Shown: positions 34,942 through 43,433 of the stretch, in pieces | How the letters are laid out: every line of letters starts with the position of its first letter | Numbering within the stretch: the first letter of the stretch is position 1 | NCBI GenBank assembly: GCA_964408235.1 | Contig: CAYOYN010000003.1 | Location: forward strand, 23,168-87,167 | Source: SICU01 sp964408235 | GTDB taxonomy: Archaea > Nanobdellota > Nanobdellia > Pacearchaeales > GW2011-AR1 | Reading direction: 5' to 3' | DNA length: 64,000 nt | The notes under the pieces: model-generated | Seen by the model: the letters and a program-made list of their open reading frames with translations, nothing else | What the model was told of the DNA's origin: nothing | Databases searched by the model: none | Translations under genes and position numbers: made by a program

Positions 34942-36086
34942 GGAAACAAAACCTTTCTTGAATCTGAAAATAATCTATCTTCAAAAGCTCTTGAAGTTTC
35001 ATCTTCTTTTTTATCCATATTTAATAAAGAAAGCAATAATGGAATATGTTTATTTAGCTCATGAGGATTTTTTTCACAAAATCCGTCAACTATTTCTTTT
35101 TCAAAATCTTCTGTTTGAGGAGTAATATCTACTTCAACTATCGGAAAAAATAGTTTAGTAGTATTTTTCATAAAACAATAAACTCCTTCTTTTCTAGCAA
35201 ATTCTTCTATTTTATTGAAATTAATATCTGTAATTTTTCCTTTTTCTAATACTCCTTTTATTTTAAGGATAAAGATTTTATCCTTCAGAGAGTGTTTTTT
35301 TATTTCTTCGATAATTGTATCCGTTCCTACTAACGAATCCCTTATTTCTATATCTAGAACCAATACATCCTTTAATTTTATCTTTTGTCTTTTTGCACCT
35401 TTATTGGTATCAACTATGTAAAATGTCCCGTATTCTAAGTCTTCTAGCTCTGAAGCATTGTTTGGGTATATTGGCCCACCATAAACAGCATTTCCCTTTT
35501 CATACTCTAAATGTAAATGGCCTAGAGCCACATAATCAACTTTTGGAAGTGACTCGCGGTTTACAGAAGGGATATCTAAATTTGGTAATGCATCTTTCAT
35601 AGTGGTATGTAACATTAAGATCTTAAACATTCCAGGAGCGTCTTGCAATTTTATTTTTGGAATATCATATACTTCAAGACCTGTTTTTTTACCGGGGTAC
35701 CCATATATTGCAGCTCCTTTGTACACAGTAGGTTCTAGAATTATTGAATCATCTTTCTCTATTGATTTGAAAACATTTATTCCAAAACCAGAACTAGCCA
35801 TTACATCAAGAAAACTTTTTCCTGAAATGGAATAATCATGACTTCCTGCTATGAAAAAAACCGGAATATTTGCTTCCTTTAATTTGCGAAATTCGTTGAA
35901 TGCATCTTTTATTGTTTCTATTGGAGGATAAGGGGAATCAAATAAATCTCCGGCTATAAGAATAAAATCAACTTTCTCTTTTTTACAGGTCTCTAATGCT
36001 GTTTTGAAGCTCTCAAAATTTAATTGTTGTAATTCTGGATATCTCCAAGCACCTAGATGACAGTCTGCCAAGTGGCCGAACTTCAT
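34938..36086 (-). CDS. mre11: DNA repair nuclease Mre11
   Basis: A 382-residue metallophosphoesterase nuclease. Phosphodiesterase motifs are visible in order: LADCHLG, AGDLFDS, GSHDYS (standing for GNHD), LMLHT and GHLHLEY. The C-terminal part (about 300-382) would bind the Rad50 coiled-coil base. The Ser in GSHD replaces the usual Asn, a change worth noting because that Asn is normally a metal ligand. Translation is coupled to rad50 by a four-base overlap. Confidence 0.93.
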   Translation of the reverse strand: MKFGHLADCHLGAWRYPELQQLNFESFKTALETCKKEKVDFILIAGDLFDSPYPPIETIKDAFNEFRKLKEANIPVFFIAGSHDYSISGKSFLDVMASSGFGINVFKSIEKDDSIILEPTVYKGAAIYGYPGKKTGLEVYDIPKIKLQDAPGMFKILMLHTTMKDALPNLDIPSVNRESLPKVDYVALGHLHLEYEKGNAVYGGPIYPNNASELEDLEYGTFYIVDTNKGAKRQKIKLKDVLVLDIEIRDSLVGTDTIIEEIKKHSLKDKIFILKIKGVLEKGKITDINFNKIEEFARKEGVYCFMKNTTKLFFPIVEVDITPQTEDFEKEIVDGFCEKNPHELNKHIPLLLSLLNMDKKEDETSRAFEDRLFSDSRKVLFP

Positions 36087-36134
36087 GAAATTTATTTATA
36101 TGAATAGTTTATAGGCATTGTTGTGGTATTTATC

Positions 36135-36290
36135 TTAATCAAAATAACCAAAAACCGCATACCTAGGATCTTCAACGCTTCTTAAGATCATATCTTCATC
36201 ACTCATTCTTGAAGAATATTTTGAAGAAGCTGGTTCGTAAGCTCTTACTGGCACTTCTCTAGACTCAATGACCTCATCGTAATTTAACAT
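36135..36290 (-). CDS. small hypothetical protein (51 aa)
   Basis: A 51-residue acidic protein beginning MLNYDEVIESREVPVRAYEP. A TATA-like TTTATAAA near 36312 on the minus strand lies about 22 bases before the start, supporting a real leaderless gene. It sits in the 250-base gap between mre11 and the 262-residue unknown gene. No family recognised. Confidence 0.5.
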   Translation of the reverse strand: MLNYDEVIESREVPVRAYEPASSKYSSRMSDEDMILRSVEDPRYAVFGYFD

Positions 36291-36338
36291 CGGGTTTTTA
36301 AAATAAACTGCTTTATAAAATTATTGTATCTGATAGTG

Positions 36339-37127
36339 TTAATTTTTCATTAATCTAATAGACCATGAAGGGTTTTCGCTAGACCCTTCTATCGGATTAT
36401 CTAAGTCTAATGTTAATCCAACTATATCCCTACCATAAATTGCAGGAGCAGTTAACCCATGATTGTACTGAGCCTTAGGATGTTTAAGATCTATTCTTCC
36501 ACTTCTAACTCCCTTTAGCATGCTTGCAAGAGCTTCTAATCCTTCTTCGTCTCTTAGAGCACCCCTAAGAATCGGACTAGCCATTATTTGATCCTTGGAA
36601 GAGAATGAACCTTCTAAATCATATTTTCCAACCATTCTTACTTTTCCATCTTCACTCCTTCTTACTTTTCCATCATAATCTGGTACAACTATATTTGCTG
36701 AGTCTACTAATCTTCTTGTTACCCTTATCCTAGGGACTGCAGGAGTACAGTCTATAAATTCAGTTCCTACGATCTTTGCACCATCGTATTTTCTTACAGT
36801 GTAACCTATTGTTCTAGTAGGGTCTTTAATTTCTCCATCTACTGGAAGAAAATCGGTAAATAAGTAGAAGTCTTTTGCTTGGAACATCGCCGTACTTCCA
36901 ACTAACGGTAAACTCCCCATCATCTGTCTTATATGATCAAAAGGAGTGTTTGAATCTACGGAAGCTGATAAAAATGCTCTGCTAGCTACTTTTATCTCAT
37001 CTCCAAGATTAAGAGGGCTAGCATACTCTGAATGATGGCCCATCATGAAACCCAAGTAGCTACCACTACGAGTTATAGGTGCAACTCTTAGAATATTACC
37101 TTGAATTGATTCTGCTAGATCGGTCAT
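36339..37127 (-). CDS. hypothetical protein (262 aa)
   Basis: A 262-residue soluble protein beginning MTDLAESIQGNILRVAP. It contains GFMMGHHSEYASPLNLGD, two Arg-rich segments and GLTAPAIYGRDIVGLTLDL near the end. A TATA box (TTTAAATA, about 37149-37156) supports the start at 37127; ATG 37139 would add four residues. I considered archaeal IMP cyclohydrolase PurO because of a loosely similar layout, but found no matching motif. Function unknown. Confidence 0.55.
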   Translation of the reverse strand: MTDLAESIQGNILRVAPITRSGSYLGFMMGHHSEYASPLNLGDEIKVASRAFLSASVDSNTPFDHIRQMMGSLPLVGSTAMFQAKDFYLFTDFLPVDGEIKDPTRTIGYTVRKYDGAKIVGTEFIDCTPAVPRIRVTRRLVDSANIVVPDYDGKVRRSEDGKVRMVGKYDLEGSFSSKDQIMASPILRGALRDEEGLEALASMLKGVRSGRIDLKHPKAQYNHGLTAPAIYGRDIVGLTLDLDNPIEGSSENPSWSIRLMKN

Positions 37128-37196
37128 AAAAATGGTCAAAATTAAGCTTATTTAAACCTACTCATACATTCGTTCGTCCTCTTTGAATTTATAAGA

Positions 37197-37730
37197 TTAT
37201 TCCTTTATTTCTAAAACTTCAAGAGTTTCAAAAAAAAGACTTGTTTTAGCAACGGTCTTTGACTTTAGATTTTCTTTTTCCAATTTTTTATTTATTCTTT
37301 CTATGGGCGTTAGTGAAGACACCAGTAGAAGAAGAACCCCATCTTTTTCCATGTGTCTCTTGACACGATCCAAAAAATCTAATATAAACTCGTCTCCATC
37401 ATCTCCTGCTGTTGTAGTTAATTGGCTTTCTTCATCTTCGTCTTTATCTCTGGGTAAATAAGGTGGATTACAAATTATTAAGTCAAATTTACCTTTTACT
37501 TTTTGAAATAAACTGCTCCTGATTTTTTTTATATTTGGTTCTTTTATAGAATCTAGTGCTTCTTTATTTATGTCTACGGCAGTTACTGATTTTGCACCAG
37601 ACTCTAGCGCAGCCTTGGCCAATATTCCGCTACCAGTACACATGTCAAGAACAGATTTGCCTAAAGAATATTTTCTTACTACACTTTCCATAAGGAAAGA
37701 ATCTTCTGCCGGTTGGTATACTAAACTCAT
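37197..37730 (-). CDS. HemK2/Mtq2-like protein N5-glutamine methyltransferase
   Basis: A 177-residue SAM-dependent methyltransferase: VYQPAEDSFLM, SAM loop VLDMCTGSGILA, acidic VDIN, and the catalytic NPPY (CNPPYLP). This small archaeal/eukaryotic form lacks the N-terminal domain of bacterial PrmC and fits HemK2, which modifies the GGQ glutamine of release factor aRF1 together with Trm112. It starts within the stop of the upstream tail-anchored protein gene, in an operon with RNase J. Confidence 0.88.
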   Translation of the reverse strand: MSLVYQPAEDSFLMESVVRKYSLGKSVLDMCTGSGILAKAALESGAKSVTAVDINKEALDSIKEPNIKKIRSSLFQKVKGKFDLIICNPPYLPRDKDEDEESQLTTTAGDDGDEFILDFLDRVKRHMEKDGVLLLLVSSLTPIERINKKLEKENLKSKTVAKTSLFFETLEVLEIKE

Positions 37731-38218
37731 AGACTCAATAGATCGAGAATATCATCTTTAAAGATTATTACTGAAATTAAAGATAATATTAATAGCAAAA
37801 GTGTGAAAATTAAGAATATTAATTTTCCATTTCCTGGAGGGTTAGTTTTTTGAGCTGGAAGGGGTTTAGGCCTTACAAATTGTGCAGGTGGAAGAGGGGT
37901 GGACGGAGTTTTATATTGAGGGACTTGAGGCATTGATTGCATGGATGACATCTGTACTTTCTGCACAGGTTGTTCTACTTTAGTTGGTTGCTGAGTAATC
38001 TGCTGAGATTGTGAACTTATCTGTATCTGAGGAGTTTGTTGATTTACTTGTTGAGCCTGTTGAGCCTGAAGAGAAGGATTATTTGAAACCACATAATCAT
38101 AAGCTTCTTTTACATCTTTAATTGGATAACCTGAATTGATTAAGGATTGGGCCACTTTTTGAGGGTTCCCACCATGATCAATTGCATTCTTCAACATCCC
38201 TACTATATCATCCCTCAT
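37727..38218 (-). CDS. tail-anchored protein with Gln/Pro-rich linker
   Basis: A 163-residue protein with a small helical N-terminal domain (residues ~1-45, LINSGYPIKDVKEAYDYV, UBA-like), a Gln/Pro/Ser-rich linker (about 50-125) and one C-terminal membrane helix (about 131-153). Four-base overlaps join it to RNase J upstream and to the methyltransferase downstream. It may tether a cytoplasmic partner to the membrane. Similar three-part proteins occur in related archaea, from memory. Function unknown. Confidence 0.65.
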   Translation of the reverse strand: MRDDIVGMLKNAIDHGGNPQKVAQSLINSGYPIKDVKEAYDYVVSNNPSLQAQQAQQVNQQTPQIQISSQSQQITQQPTKVEQPVQKVQMSSMQSMPQVPQYKTPSTPLPPAQFVRPKPLPAQKTNPPGNGKLIFLIFTLLLLILSLISVIIFKDDILDLLSL

Positions 38219-39546
38219 GCTACTTTTATTGACTCACCGTTTGATAGTAAGTGAACATTATAACCTTTTTTGTAACCCATGTCTTCTGCAACATGCATTC
38301 CAGGAATAGTCTTAGCATGATCTCCATGTGAAGGGATAACATTTTCAGGATTTGTTAATTTGATTAATTCCATTAAGTCTTCTCTTGAACCATGTCCTGA
38401 AACGTGAAGATTTTCAGTTATATTTGGACGATATTCATTTAATCTTTTTAGTAATTCTGCCTTTGAAGCTATTGTTTCAGGAGCAGGAATTGTTTTTGAG
38501 CAAAATACAATATTATCTCCTGCTTCTATCTTTAGAGGTAATTGGTTTCTAGACATTCTGTCCAAAACTGAACCTTTCTCTCCTTGATGGCCTGTACAAA
38601 CCACCATATATTTGTCCCTATTTGCTTGAACCATTCTCAGAGTTTTTTCAACTTGTTTTTTGTAAGTGGCCATAATTACCTTATTCTTGAATGGTGCTTC
38701 TTTGACTAATTCTGCTGCTTCTACATACTTTGCCAAACTCCTACCAATAAATACAATTTTTCTATCTAACTTTTGACCAAAGTCTACGATGGATTTTAGC
38801 CTTGCAATGTGGGATGCAAAAGTCGTGACTATCAATCCCTCTTTGCTTCCTTCTAACTCTTGAAACTTTTCTTTAACTAATTCCCTTGCTAAAGATTCAG
38901 AAGGAGTTTTCTTTTCTGAATGAGCATATAAACAATTTACTACTAGAGCCTTTACTCCTTCCTTAGATATTTGTTTTAACCTTTGATAATTTGGTTTATC
39001 TCCTATTACCGGAGTATCATCTAACTTGTAGTCGTTTGCATATAGAACAACTCCCTCTGGAGTATGAACTGCAATTAAAGCGCATTGCAATGTTGAATGA
39101 GTCATATGCACAAATTCTACTTTGTATTTTTGATTTCCATTAATATTTGCAAAACCGTTGGACTTAATTGAATGAATTGGATTTCTTATTCCTCTTTCAG
39201 GGAGTAGTTTCTTGAGAACTTCAACAGTGTATGGAGTACCTGAAACTGGCGCTTTATACCTATGAGCTAAATATTGAACTGCACCAACGTGATCTAAATG
39301 CCCATGAGAAATTGCGATGGACTTTACTTTGCTTCTAAGACCTTTTTCATCAAGATAATGATCATTTGGTAAAGCTCCAATAGAACGCATTCCTTGTTCT
39401 GTAGGAACTTTTTCTCTTTCTCCGACTCCGACTAAAGCTGGAATAAATAAACCTGCATCACACAATGTCACATCATCGTTACATTCTACAGCAGTCATAT
39501 TTTTACCTACCTCTGAAAAACCACCTACTGCATGAATTTTTAACAT
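38215..39546 (-). CDS. rnj: RNase J family metallo-beta-lactamase ribonuclease
   Basis: A 443-residue protein: FSEVGKNMTAVE at the N-terminus, HGHLDH at 81-86, MTHST, the beta-CASP domain, then SGHGSREDL and IPSHGDH. This is the archaeal RNase J layout, a 5'-3' exonuclease/endonuclease with a role in mRNA decay. Archaeal forms lack the C-terminal domain of bacterial RNase J, as here. First gene of a three-gene operon. It complements the exosome, a 3'-5' enzyme, encoded at 56-58.6 kb. Confidence 0.94.
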   Translation of the reverse strand: MLKIHAVGGFSEVGKNMTAVECNDDVTLCDAGLFIPALVGVGEREKVPTEQGMRSIGALPNDHYLDEKGLRSKVKSIAISHGHLDHVGAVQYLAHRYKAPVSGTPYTVEVLKKLLPERGIRNPIHSIKSNGFANINGNQKYKVEFVHMTHSTLQCALIAVHTPEGVVLYANDYKLDDTPVIGDKPNYQRLKQISKEGVKALVVNCLYAHSEKKTPSESLARELVKEKFQELEGSKEGLIVTTFASHIARLKSIVDFGQKLDRKIVFIGRSLAKYVEAAELVKEAPFKNKVIMATYKKQVEKTLRMVQANRDKYMVVCTGHQGEKGSVLDRMSRNQLPLKIEAGDNIVFCSKTIPAPETIASKAELLKRLNEYRPNITENLHVSGHGSREDLMELIKLTNPENVIPSHGDHAKTIPGMHVAEDMGYKKGYNVHLLSNGESIKVA

Positions 39547-39588
39547 AATTGAATAGCGAGATATAAGTTTATAATGTTTTGTAAGAAA

Positions 39589-39840
39589 TCACAAATATCT
39601 ATCTGCTACTTTATCTTTATCTACCTGATATGTCGGCATTTGTGATTTCCGGTCATAGCCAGTATTTTTAATACATCCCTCGCTTGATGCCTCTCCTATG
39701 CAGTCCAAGAACTGGCCAACATCAACTGGCTTTCCTCTTAGAGTTTCTCCGAATTCTCTTAGATTTACGGGCTTATCCGGATTTACTCCTCTAAACATCT
39801 CTCTTTTTACCTCATCATTTGTGAGCCTAGAATCTGCCAT
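39589..39840 (-). CDS. hypothetical protein (83 aa)
   Basis: An 83-residue soluble protein beginning MADSRLTNDEVKREMF, with two cysteines (FLDCIG, EGCIKN). No family recognised. It is divergent from the protease gene and stands alone. Confidence 0.5.
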   Translation of the reverse strand: MADSRLTNDEVKREMFRGVNPDKPVNLREFGETLRGKPVDVGQFLDCIGEASSEGCIKNTGYDRKSQMPTYQVDKDKVADRYL

Positions 39841-39890
39841 TTGATTTGAACAGTAAATTAAGATTATTAAATATTATTGATATTGAAAAG

Positions 39891-39898
39891 TATAAATA
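39891..39898 (+). promoter_or_regulatory. TATA-like box deciding the protease start
   Basis: TATAAATA ends 26 bases before ATG 39924; it lies inside the longer open frame (from 39846), which argues against that upstream start. Confidence 0.5.
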
Positions 39899-39923
39899 TG
39901 GATATAGAGTCATACTTGAAAAG

Positions 39924-40742
39924 ATGGAACACCATATTAATGTTTTATACGGAGCAGTAATATTACTTCTTATTGTACAACTTGTTTCATTTACATTTGT
40001 AAGCTCTCAATCTGCTAAACTTATTGCTCAACAAAGCAACTTTGAAGAAGAAATTAAAGGGGCTTTAGGAAGCATAAGACAGGAAAACCAATATCAAATA
40101 GGAGAAATTGTAAGATCTATATCTCAACAAAGAACTGATTTTGAAGGCCAAATTGATTTACTAAGATCCACTCAACAAGATTTATCTTCAGTTGTTGAAG
40201 GCGCAATAAAAAAAGTAGTTACAGTTACCACAGATATCTCTGCTGGAACAGGCTTTGCAGTTTCTGATGGGAGTTATATATTAACAAACAACCACGTTAT
40301 CGAGGGAAGTTCAACAATACAAGTACAAACCTACAGTAGTGAAGTTTATACTGCCGAAGTTGTTGGGACAGACCCAATAGCAGATATAGCTGTATTAAGG
40401 ATTTCAACTAATTTAGAGAGTTTTACTCTAGCAGATTCTGATTCTATCTCTATAGGTCAGAAGGCAATCGCTATTGGAAACCCACTCGGATTATCATTTA
40501 CAGTAACTGAAGGAATTGTTTCTGCACTTGATAGGGAAGGACCTAATGGCCTACCTGCATATATTCAAACAGATGTTACACTAAACCCTGGAAATTCTGG
40601 AGGACCTTTAGTAGACAAAGATGGCAACGTAATTGGAATGGCCAACTTTAAAGTTGGAGGAGCGGAAGGTTTGGGATTTGCCCTTGAAAGTAACATGTTA
40701 AGACTCAAAACAAATGAGATTGTTGGTTTTGACATAATATAA
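39924..40742 (+). CDS. membrane-anchored HtrA/Deg-like serine protease without PDZ
   Basis: A 272-residue protein: one N-terminal membrane helix (residues ~8-28), a coiled-coil stalk rich in Gln/Glu (about 30-95), then a trypsin-like domain with catalytic triad His124 (TNNHVIE), Asp154 (IADIAVL) and Ser225 (PGNSGGP). HtrA proteins usually carry a C-terminal PDZ domain; this one ends after the protease fold. It probably degrades damaged proteins outside the cell membrane. Its stop overlaps the next ATG by one base. Confidence 0.9.
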   Translation: MEHHINVLYGAVILLLIVQLVSFTFVSSQSAKLIAQQSNFEEEIKGALGSIRQENQYQIGEIVRSISQQRTDFEGQIDLLRSTQQDLSSVVEGAIKKVVTVTTDISAGTGFAVSDGSYILTNNHVIEGSSTIQVQTYSSEVYTAEVVGTDPIADIAVLRISTNLESFTLADSDSISIGQKAIAIGNPLGLSFTVTEGIVSALDREGPNGLPAYIQTDVTLNPGNSGGPLVDKDGNVIGMANFKVGGAEGLGFALESNMLRLKTNEIVGFDII

Positions 40743-41011
40743 TGCTAAAATTAAAACCTTCTGCCAGAGATAATAAAAGATACCTCTTAATTAAAGGAAA
40801 GAGAAGCTCTATAGAAAAAGCAATTCTAGAATTTATAGGTGTATTGGGTTGGGCAGAAGCGACCCCAGTATTTGTTTCTGAAGTTGCCGATGAAGTTATT
40901 CTTGCAGTAAACAATAAGTCTTTGAATAATGTCAAGGCAGCATTTGCTCTTGCAAAAGATGAATTAAAAGTTTTGAAAGTTTCAGGAACTCTAAAAGGCT
41001 TGAATAAATAG
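40742..41011 (+). CDS. rnp2: RNase P protein component 2 (Pop5/Rpp14 family)
   Basis: An 89-residue protein that fits archaeal Pop5: KPSARDNKRYLLIKG at the start, an alpha-beta core with EFIGVLGWAEATPVF, and SGTLKGL at the end, the family's typical closing motif. Pop5 pairs with Rpp30 and helps the catalytic RNase P RNA trim tRNA 5' leaders. In many archaea rnp2 stands directly upstream of psmA in the exosome superoperon, exactly as here. Coupled to the protease gene upstream. Confidence 0.82.
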   Translation: MLKLKPSARDNKRYLLIKGKRSSIEKAILEFIGVLGWAEATPVFVSEVADEVILAVNNKSLNNVKAAFALAKDELKVLKVSGTLKGLNK

Positions 41012-41041
41012 GCTTAAAAACGGATAATTTTTAGAAAATTT

Positions 41042-41125
41042 ATGAATAAAAAGTTTAGAAATTCAATGTATTCAGGACCTGCTGTAGATATATGTAGACC
41101 TTATGATTTTGCAGAATTAGTTTAA
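41042..41125 (+). CDS. possible microprotein (27 aa)
   Basis: A 27-codon frame (MNKKFRNSMYSGPAVD...) between rnp2 and psmA. A TATA-like CTTAAAAAC at about 41011-41020 lies 22 bases before the ATG, as for leaderless genes here. Too short to judge on coding signal; may be chance. Confidence 0.25.
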   Translation: MNKKFRNSMYSGPAVDICRPYDFAELV

Positions 41126-41204
41126 GCATAGTAAATTTTAAATAGACCTTATTCTCAAAGCAGTTATCTAAAAGAGATTTTTAATCAATAAGGAACACAA
41201 TAAA

Positions 41205-41930
41205 ATGGATATGCCAACAGAAATGCAACATCAAGCAATGGGCTATGACAGAGCCGCTACAATGTTTTCCCCTGAGGGACATCTTCTACAAGTTGAATAT
41301 GCTGAAAAAACTGTAAAATTAGGAAGTAATAGTGTAGGAGTTGTTTGTAAGGACGGAGTAATAATTGTAGCAGATAAAAGAATTAGAGACAATTTGATTG
41401 CTCCTGAATCTGCTGTTAAAGTTTTTGAAGTGGATGAACATGTCATGGCTACTGCTGCTGGAATAGCTTCTGATGCTAGAGTTTTAGTTGACAGAGCGAG
41501 ACTTCTTTCTCAACAGCATAGAGTTTCATATGGAACACCTATTGATCCTATTTCTGTAATCCAAATGATTGCAGACAATAAACAAGCATATACTCAATAT
41601 GGAGGTTCTAGACCTTACGGAGTTGCAGTAATGATTGCCGGAGTTTCTAAAGGGCGAGGACACTTATACACTTCAGATATTACAGGAAACTTCTTTGCTT
41701 ACAAAGCTAACTCAATAGGAGAAAATGATGAACAAGTCAAAGAAGAATTAAGGAAGGGAGTTAATGAAAATATGACTATGGAAGAAGGAGTAAAATTTGT
41801 TATGAAAATATTTAAGGATTTATTAGGTAAGAATTTTGAACTCGCAAGATTTGATGTTGGAATGATTCCTTTGAAAGAAGGAAAACTAGTTAGATTACAC
41901 GGCGAAGATCTTAGAAAATTTATTAAGTGA
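41205..41930 (+). CDS. psmA: proteasome alpha subunit
   Basis: A 241-residue 20S proteasome alpha subunit: MGYDRAATMFSPEGHLLQVEYA is the alpha signature (residues ~12-33), followed by VVADKR and GGSRPYGVA. The alpha rings form the gate and pair with psmB at 32116. The TATA-like box (TTTTAAATA, 41136-41144) implies a ~40-base leader containing AAGGA, one of few non-leaderless genes here. An internal ATG (residue 7) is an alternative start. Confidence 0.96.
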   Translation: MDMPTEMQHQAMGYDRAATMFSPEGHLLQVEYAEKTVKLGSNSVGVVCKDGVIIVADKRIRDNLIAPESAVKVFEVDEHVMATAAGIASDARVLVDRARLLSQQHRVSYGTPIDPISVIQMIADNKQAYTQYGGSRPYGVAVMIAGVSKGRGHLYTSDITGNFFAYKANSIGENDEQVKEELRKGVNENMTMEEGVKFVMKIFKDLLGKNFELARFDVGMIPLKEGKLVRLHGEDLRKFIK

Positions 41931-41945
41931 TATAAAAAAGTAGAA

Positions 41946-42278
41946 TTATCTTTTTGATGCTTTACTTGCGTGAACCAAATACATTCTTACTGCATCTTCG
42001 AAAGAATCTTTTGATTCTAGAGCCATAGGTTCTTCTGAACGTGGATCAAACTCCACTCTAATCCTGCCATCATCTTCTCTTATAATTAATCCTGAATCTT
42101 TTGAATATCTAGACCCGATTCTATAATTTCCAGATTTATAAGTCACAAGATCTCTTAATACTTCACCCGGAAATTTTAGCATTGATGCTTCGAAGGTTTT
42201 TGTTACATCTCCGCAATATCTTTGATACATTGTATGGAGATACCTCAAATGTTCTACATCTAATTCTTCTAATTTCAT
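41946..42278 (-). CDS. hypothetical protein (110 aa)
   Basis: A 110-residue soluble protein beginning MKLEELDVEHLRYLHTMYQRY. It contains a basic stretch (RIGSRYSKDSG) and an acidic C-terminal half. It sits convergent to psmA, 15 bases away, and divergent from SBDS, so it is an orphan insertion in the superoperon. No family recognised. Confidence 0.5.
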   Translation of the reverse strand: MKLEELDVEHLRYLHTMYQRYCGDVTKTFEASMLKFPGEVLRDLVTYKSGNYRIGSRYSKDSGLIIREDDGRIRVEFDPRSEEPMALESKDSFEDAVRMYLVHASKASKR

Positions 42279-42340
42279 GGGTAACTTTTCCGTAAAGTCC
42301 CTTTTAAAACCTTTTTAGTGTCTGGACGAGCAAGAATCTT

Positions 42341-42350
42341 TAAAAACAGC
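42341..42350 (+). promoter_or_regulatory. TATA-like box for the SBDS gene
   Basis: CTTTAAAAAC lies 18-27 bases before ATG 42368. Confidence 0.45.
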
Positions 42351-42367
42351 TATTCCTCAAGATAAAT

Positions 42368-43036
42368 ATGGCAACAGTTGAAGCACGCATTAAAGTTAAA
42401 GGAAAACAATTTGAAATTTCCGTTGATTTAGATGAAGCTTTGAAAGTCAAGGCAGGTAATGGAAATGTTTCTTCTGCCTTAAACATGCCTTCAATTTATA
42501 CTGATTTAAAGAAGGGATTTGCTGCATCTAAAGCAGAATTGAATGCTGCTTTTGATACTGAGGATGTATACAAGATAGCTGAAATGATTATGAAGAAAGG
42601 AGAGATACAGAAAAATCAGGAGTTTAGAGATGCTGAACGTGAAAAGAAAGTAAAACAAGTTATCGATTTAATTTTACGTAACTCTGTAGACCAACATGGA
42701 AGACCTTACACTGAAGAAAGAATAAGAAAAGCGATAAATGAAGTACATTTTAACTTTGATAATAGACCTGCTGAAGCACAAATGCCTGAATTGATTACTA
42801 AATTAGCTACTGTAATCCCTATAAGAGTTGAGACTAAGAAAATCAAATTGATTATTCCTGCTAGATTCAGCGCACAAGTTTATGGAATGCTTAAAGATTA
42901 CAAGGAAAGCGAAGAATGGCTTTCAAACGGAGACTTACAAGTTATCATGAATATACCTTCAGGACTACAAATTGACTTTTATGATAAGTTGAATTCTGTT
43001 ACTCGTGGCGCAGTTGTTAGCCAAGAAATGAATTAA
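42368..43036 (+). CDS. sdo1: ribosome maturation protein SBDS (Sdo1)
   Basis: A 222-residue protein with the three SBDS domains: N-terminal FYSH domain (to ~85), the helical middle domain (PYTEERIRKAINEVHFNF, about 110-160) and a C-terminal ferredoxin-like domain. SBDS helps release the anti-association factor aIF6 from the large ribosomal subunit. In most archaea it is followed by rrp4; here the next 13 kb are unrelated genes. Length is typical. Confidence 0.93.
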   Translation: MATVEARIKVKGKQFEISVDLDEALKVKAGNGNVSSALNMPSIYTDLKKGFAASKAELNAAFDTEDVYKIAEMIMKKGEIQKNQEFRDAEREKKVKQVIDLILRNSVDQHGRPYTEERIRKAINEVHFNFDNRPAEAQMPELITKLATVIPIRVETKKIKLIIPARFSAQVYGMLKDYKESEEWLSNGDLQVIMNIPSGLQIDFYDKLNSVTRGAVVSQEMN

Positions 43037-43051
43037 ATTTTAATTTTTAAA

Positions 43052-43369
43052 ATGGCAAATATTTATTCTGATGATGTCAAGTCCGCAATTTGTGGAGGAA
43101 TATTTACATTAAGCGTTATAGGATTTCTTTGGCATAGTTCGTACATGGATGCTAAGAAAACTGAAATCTATCAAAAAATAGACCGATCTATTTCTGGACT
43201 AGATCATATGCCTGAAACAACAAGCTTAACTGATTGGAATATTGCTTACCAAAGAGGAATTGGTAGGGAATTGAAGCTTGGAGAACACCCCCTTGAATCT
43301 AATTTAGAAGACTTAGTAAAGATCGAAACTAACTTAGCAAGCATACTATCTACTAACTGGATGAAGTGA
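43052..43369 (+). CDS. small membrane protein, paralogue 1
   Basis: A 105-residue protein with an N-terminal membrane helix (residues ~8-28) and a charged soluble part containing TDWNIAYQRGIG and HPLESNLEDLVKIE. The neighbour at 43434 has the same plan (helix, ERDWEILYMKLGEG, then LKALYEIEERL), so both likely come from a duplication. It follows SBDS by 15 bases and may be cotranscribed. Function unknown. Confidence 0.55.
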   Translation: MANIYSDDVKSAICGGIFTLSVIGFLWHSSYMDAKKTEIYQKIDRSISGLDHMPETTSLTDWNIAYQRGIGRELKLGEHPLESNLEDLVKIETNLASILSTNWMK

Positions 43370-43433
43370 TGTTACTACTACAAATTACAACATCACAAAG
43401 GTTTAAATAAGGTAAATTTAGGTCACTTCTACA

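Noticed and set aside
36339..37127. Archaeal IMP cyclohydrolase (PurO)
   Set aside because: Only a loose overall resemblance; I could not find the family's N-terminal pattern or active-site motifs, so the gene is left as unknown.
39846..39923. N-terminal extension of the HtrA-like protease
   Set aside because: The open frame continues upstream, but a TATA-like box lies inside it at the leaderless distance from ATG 39924, and the extension is not signal-like.
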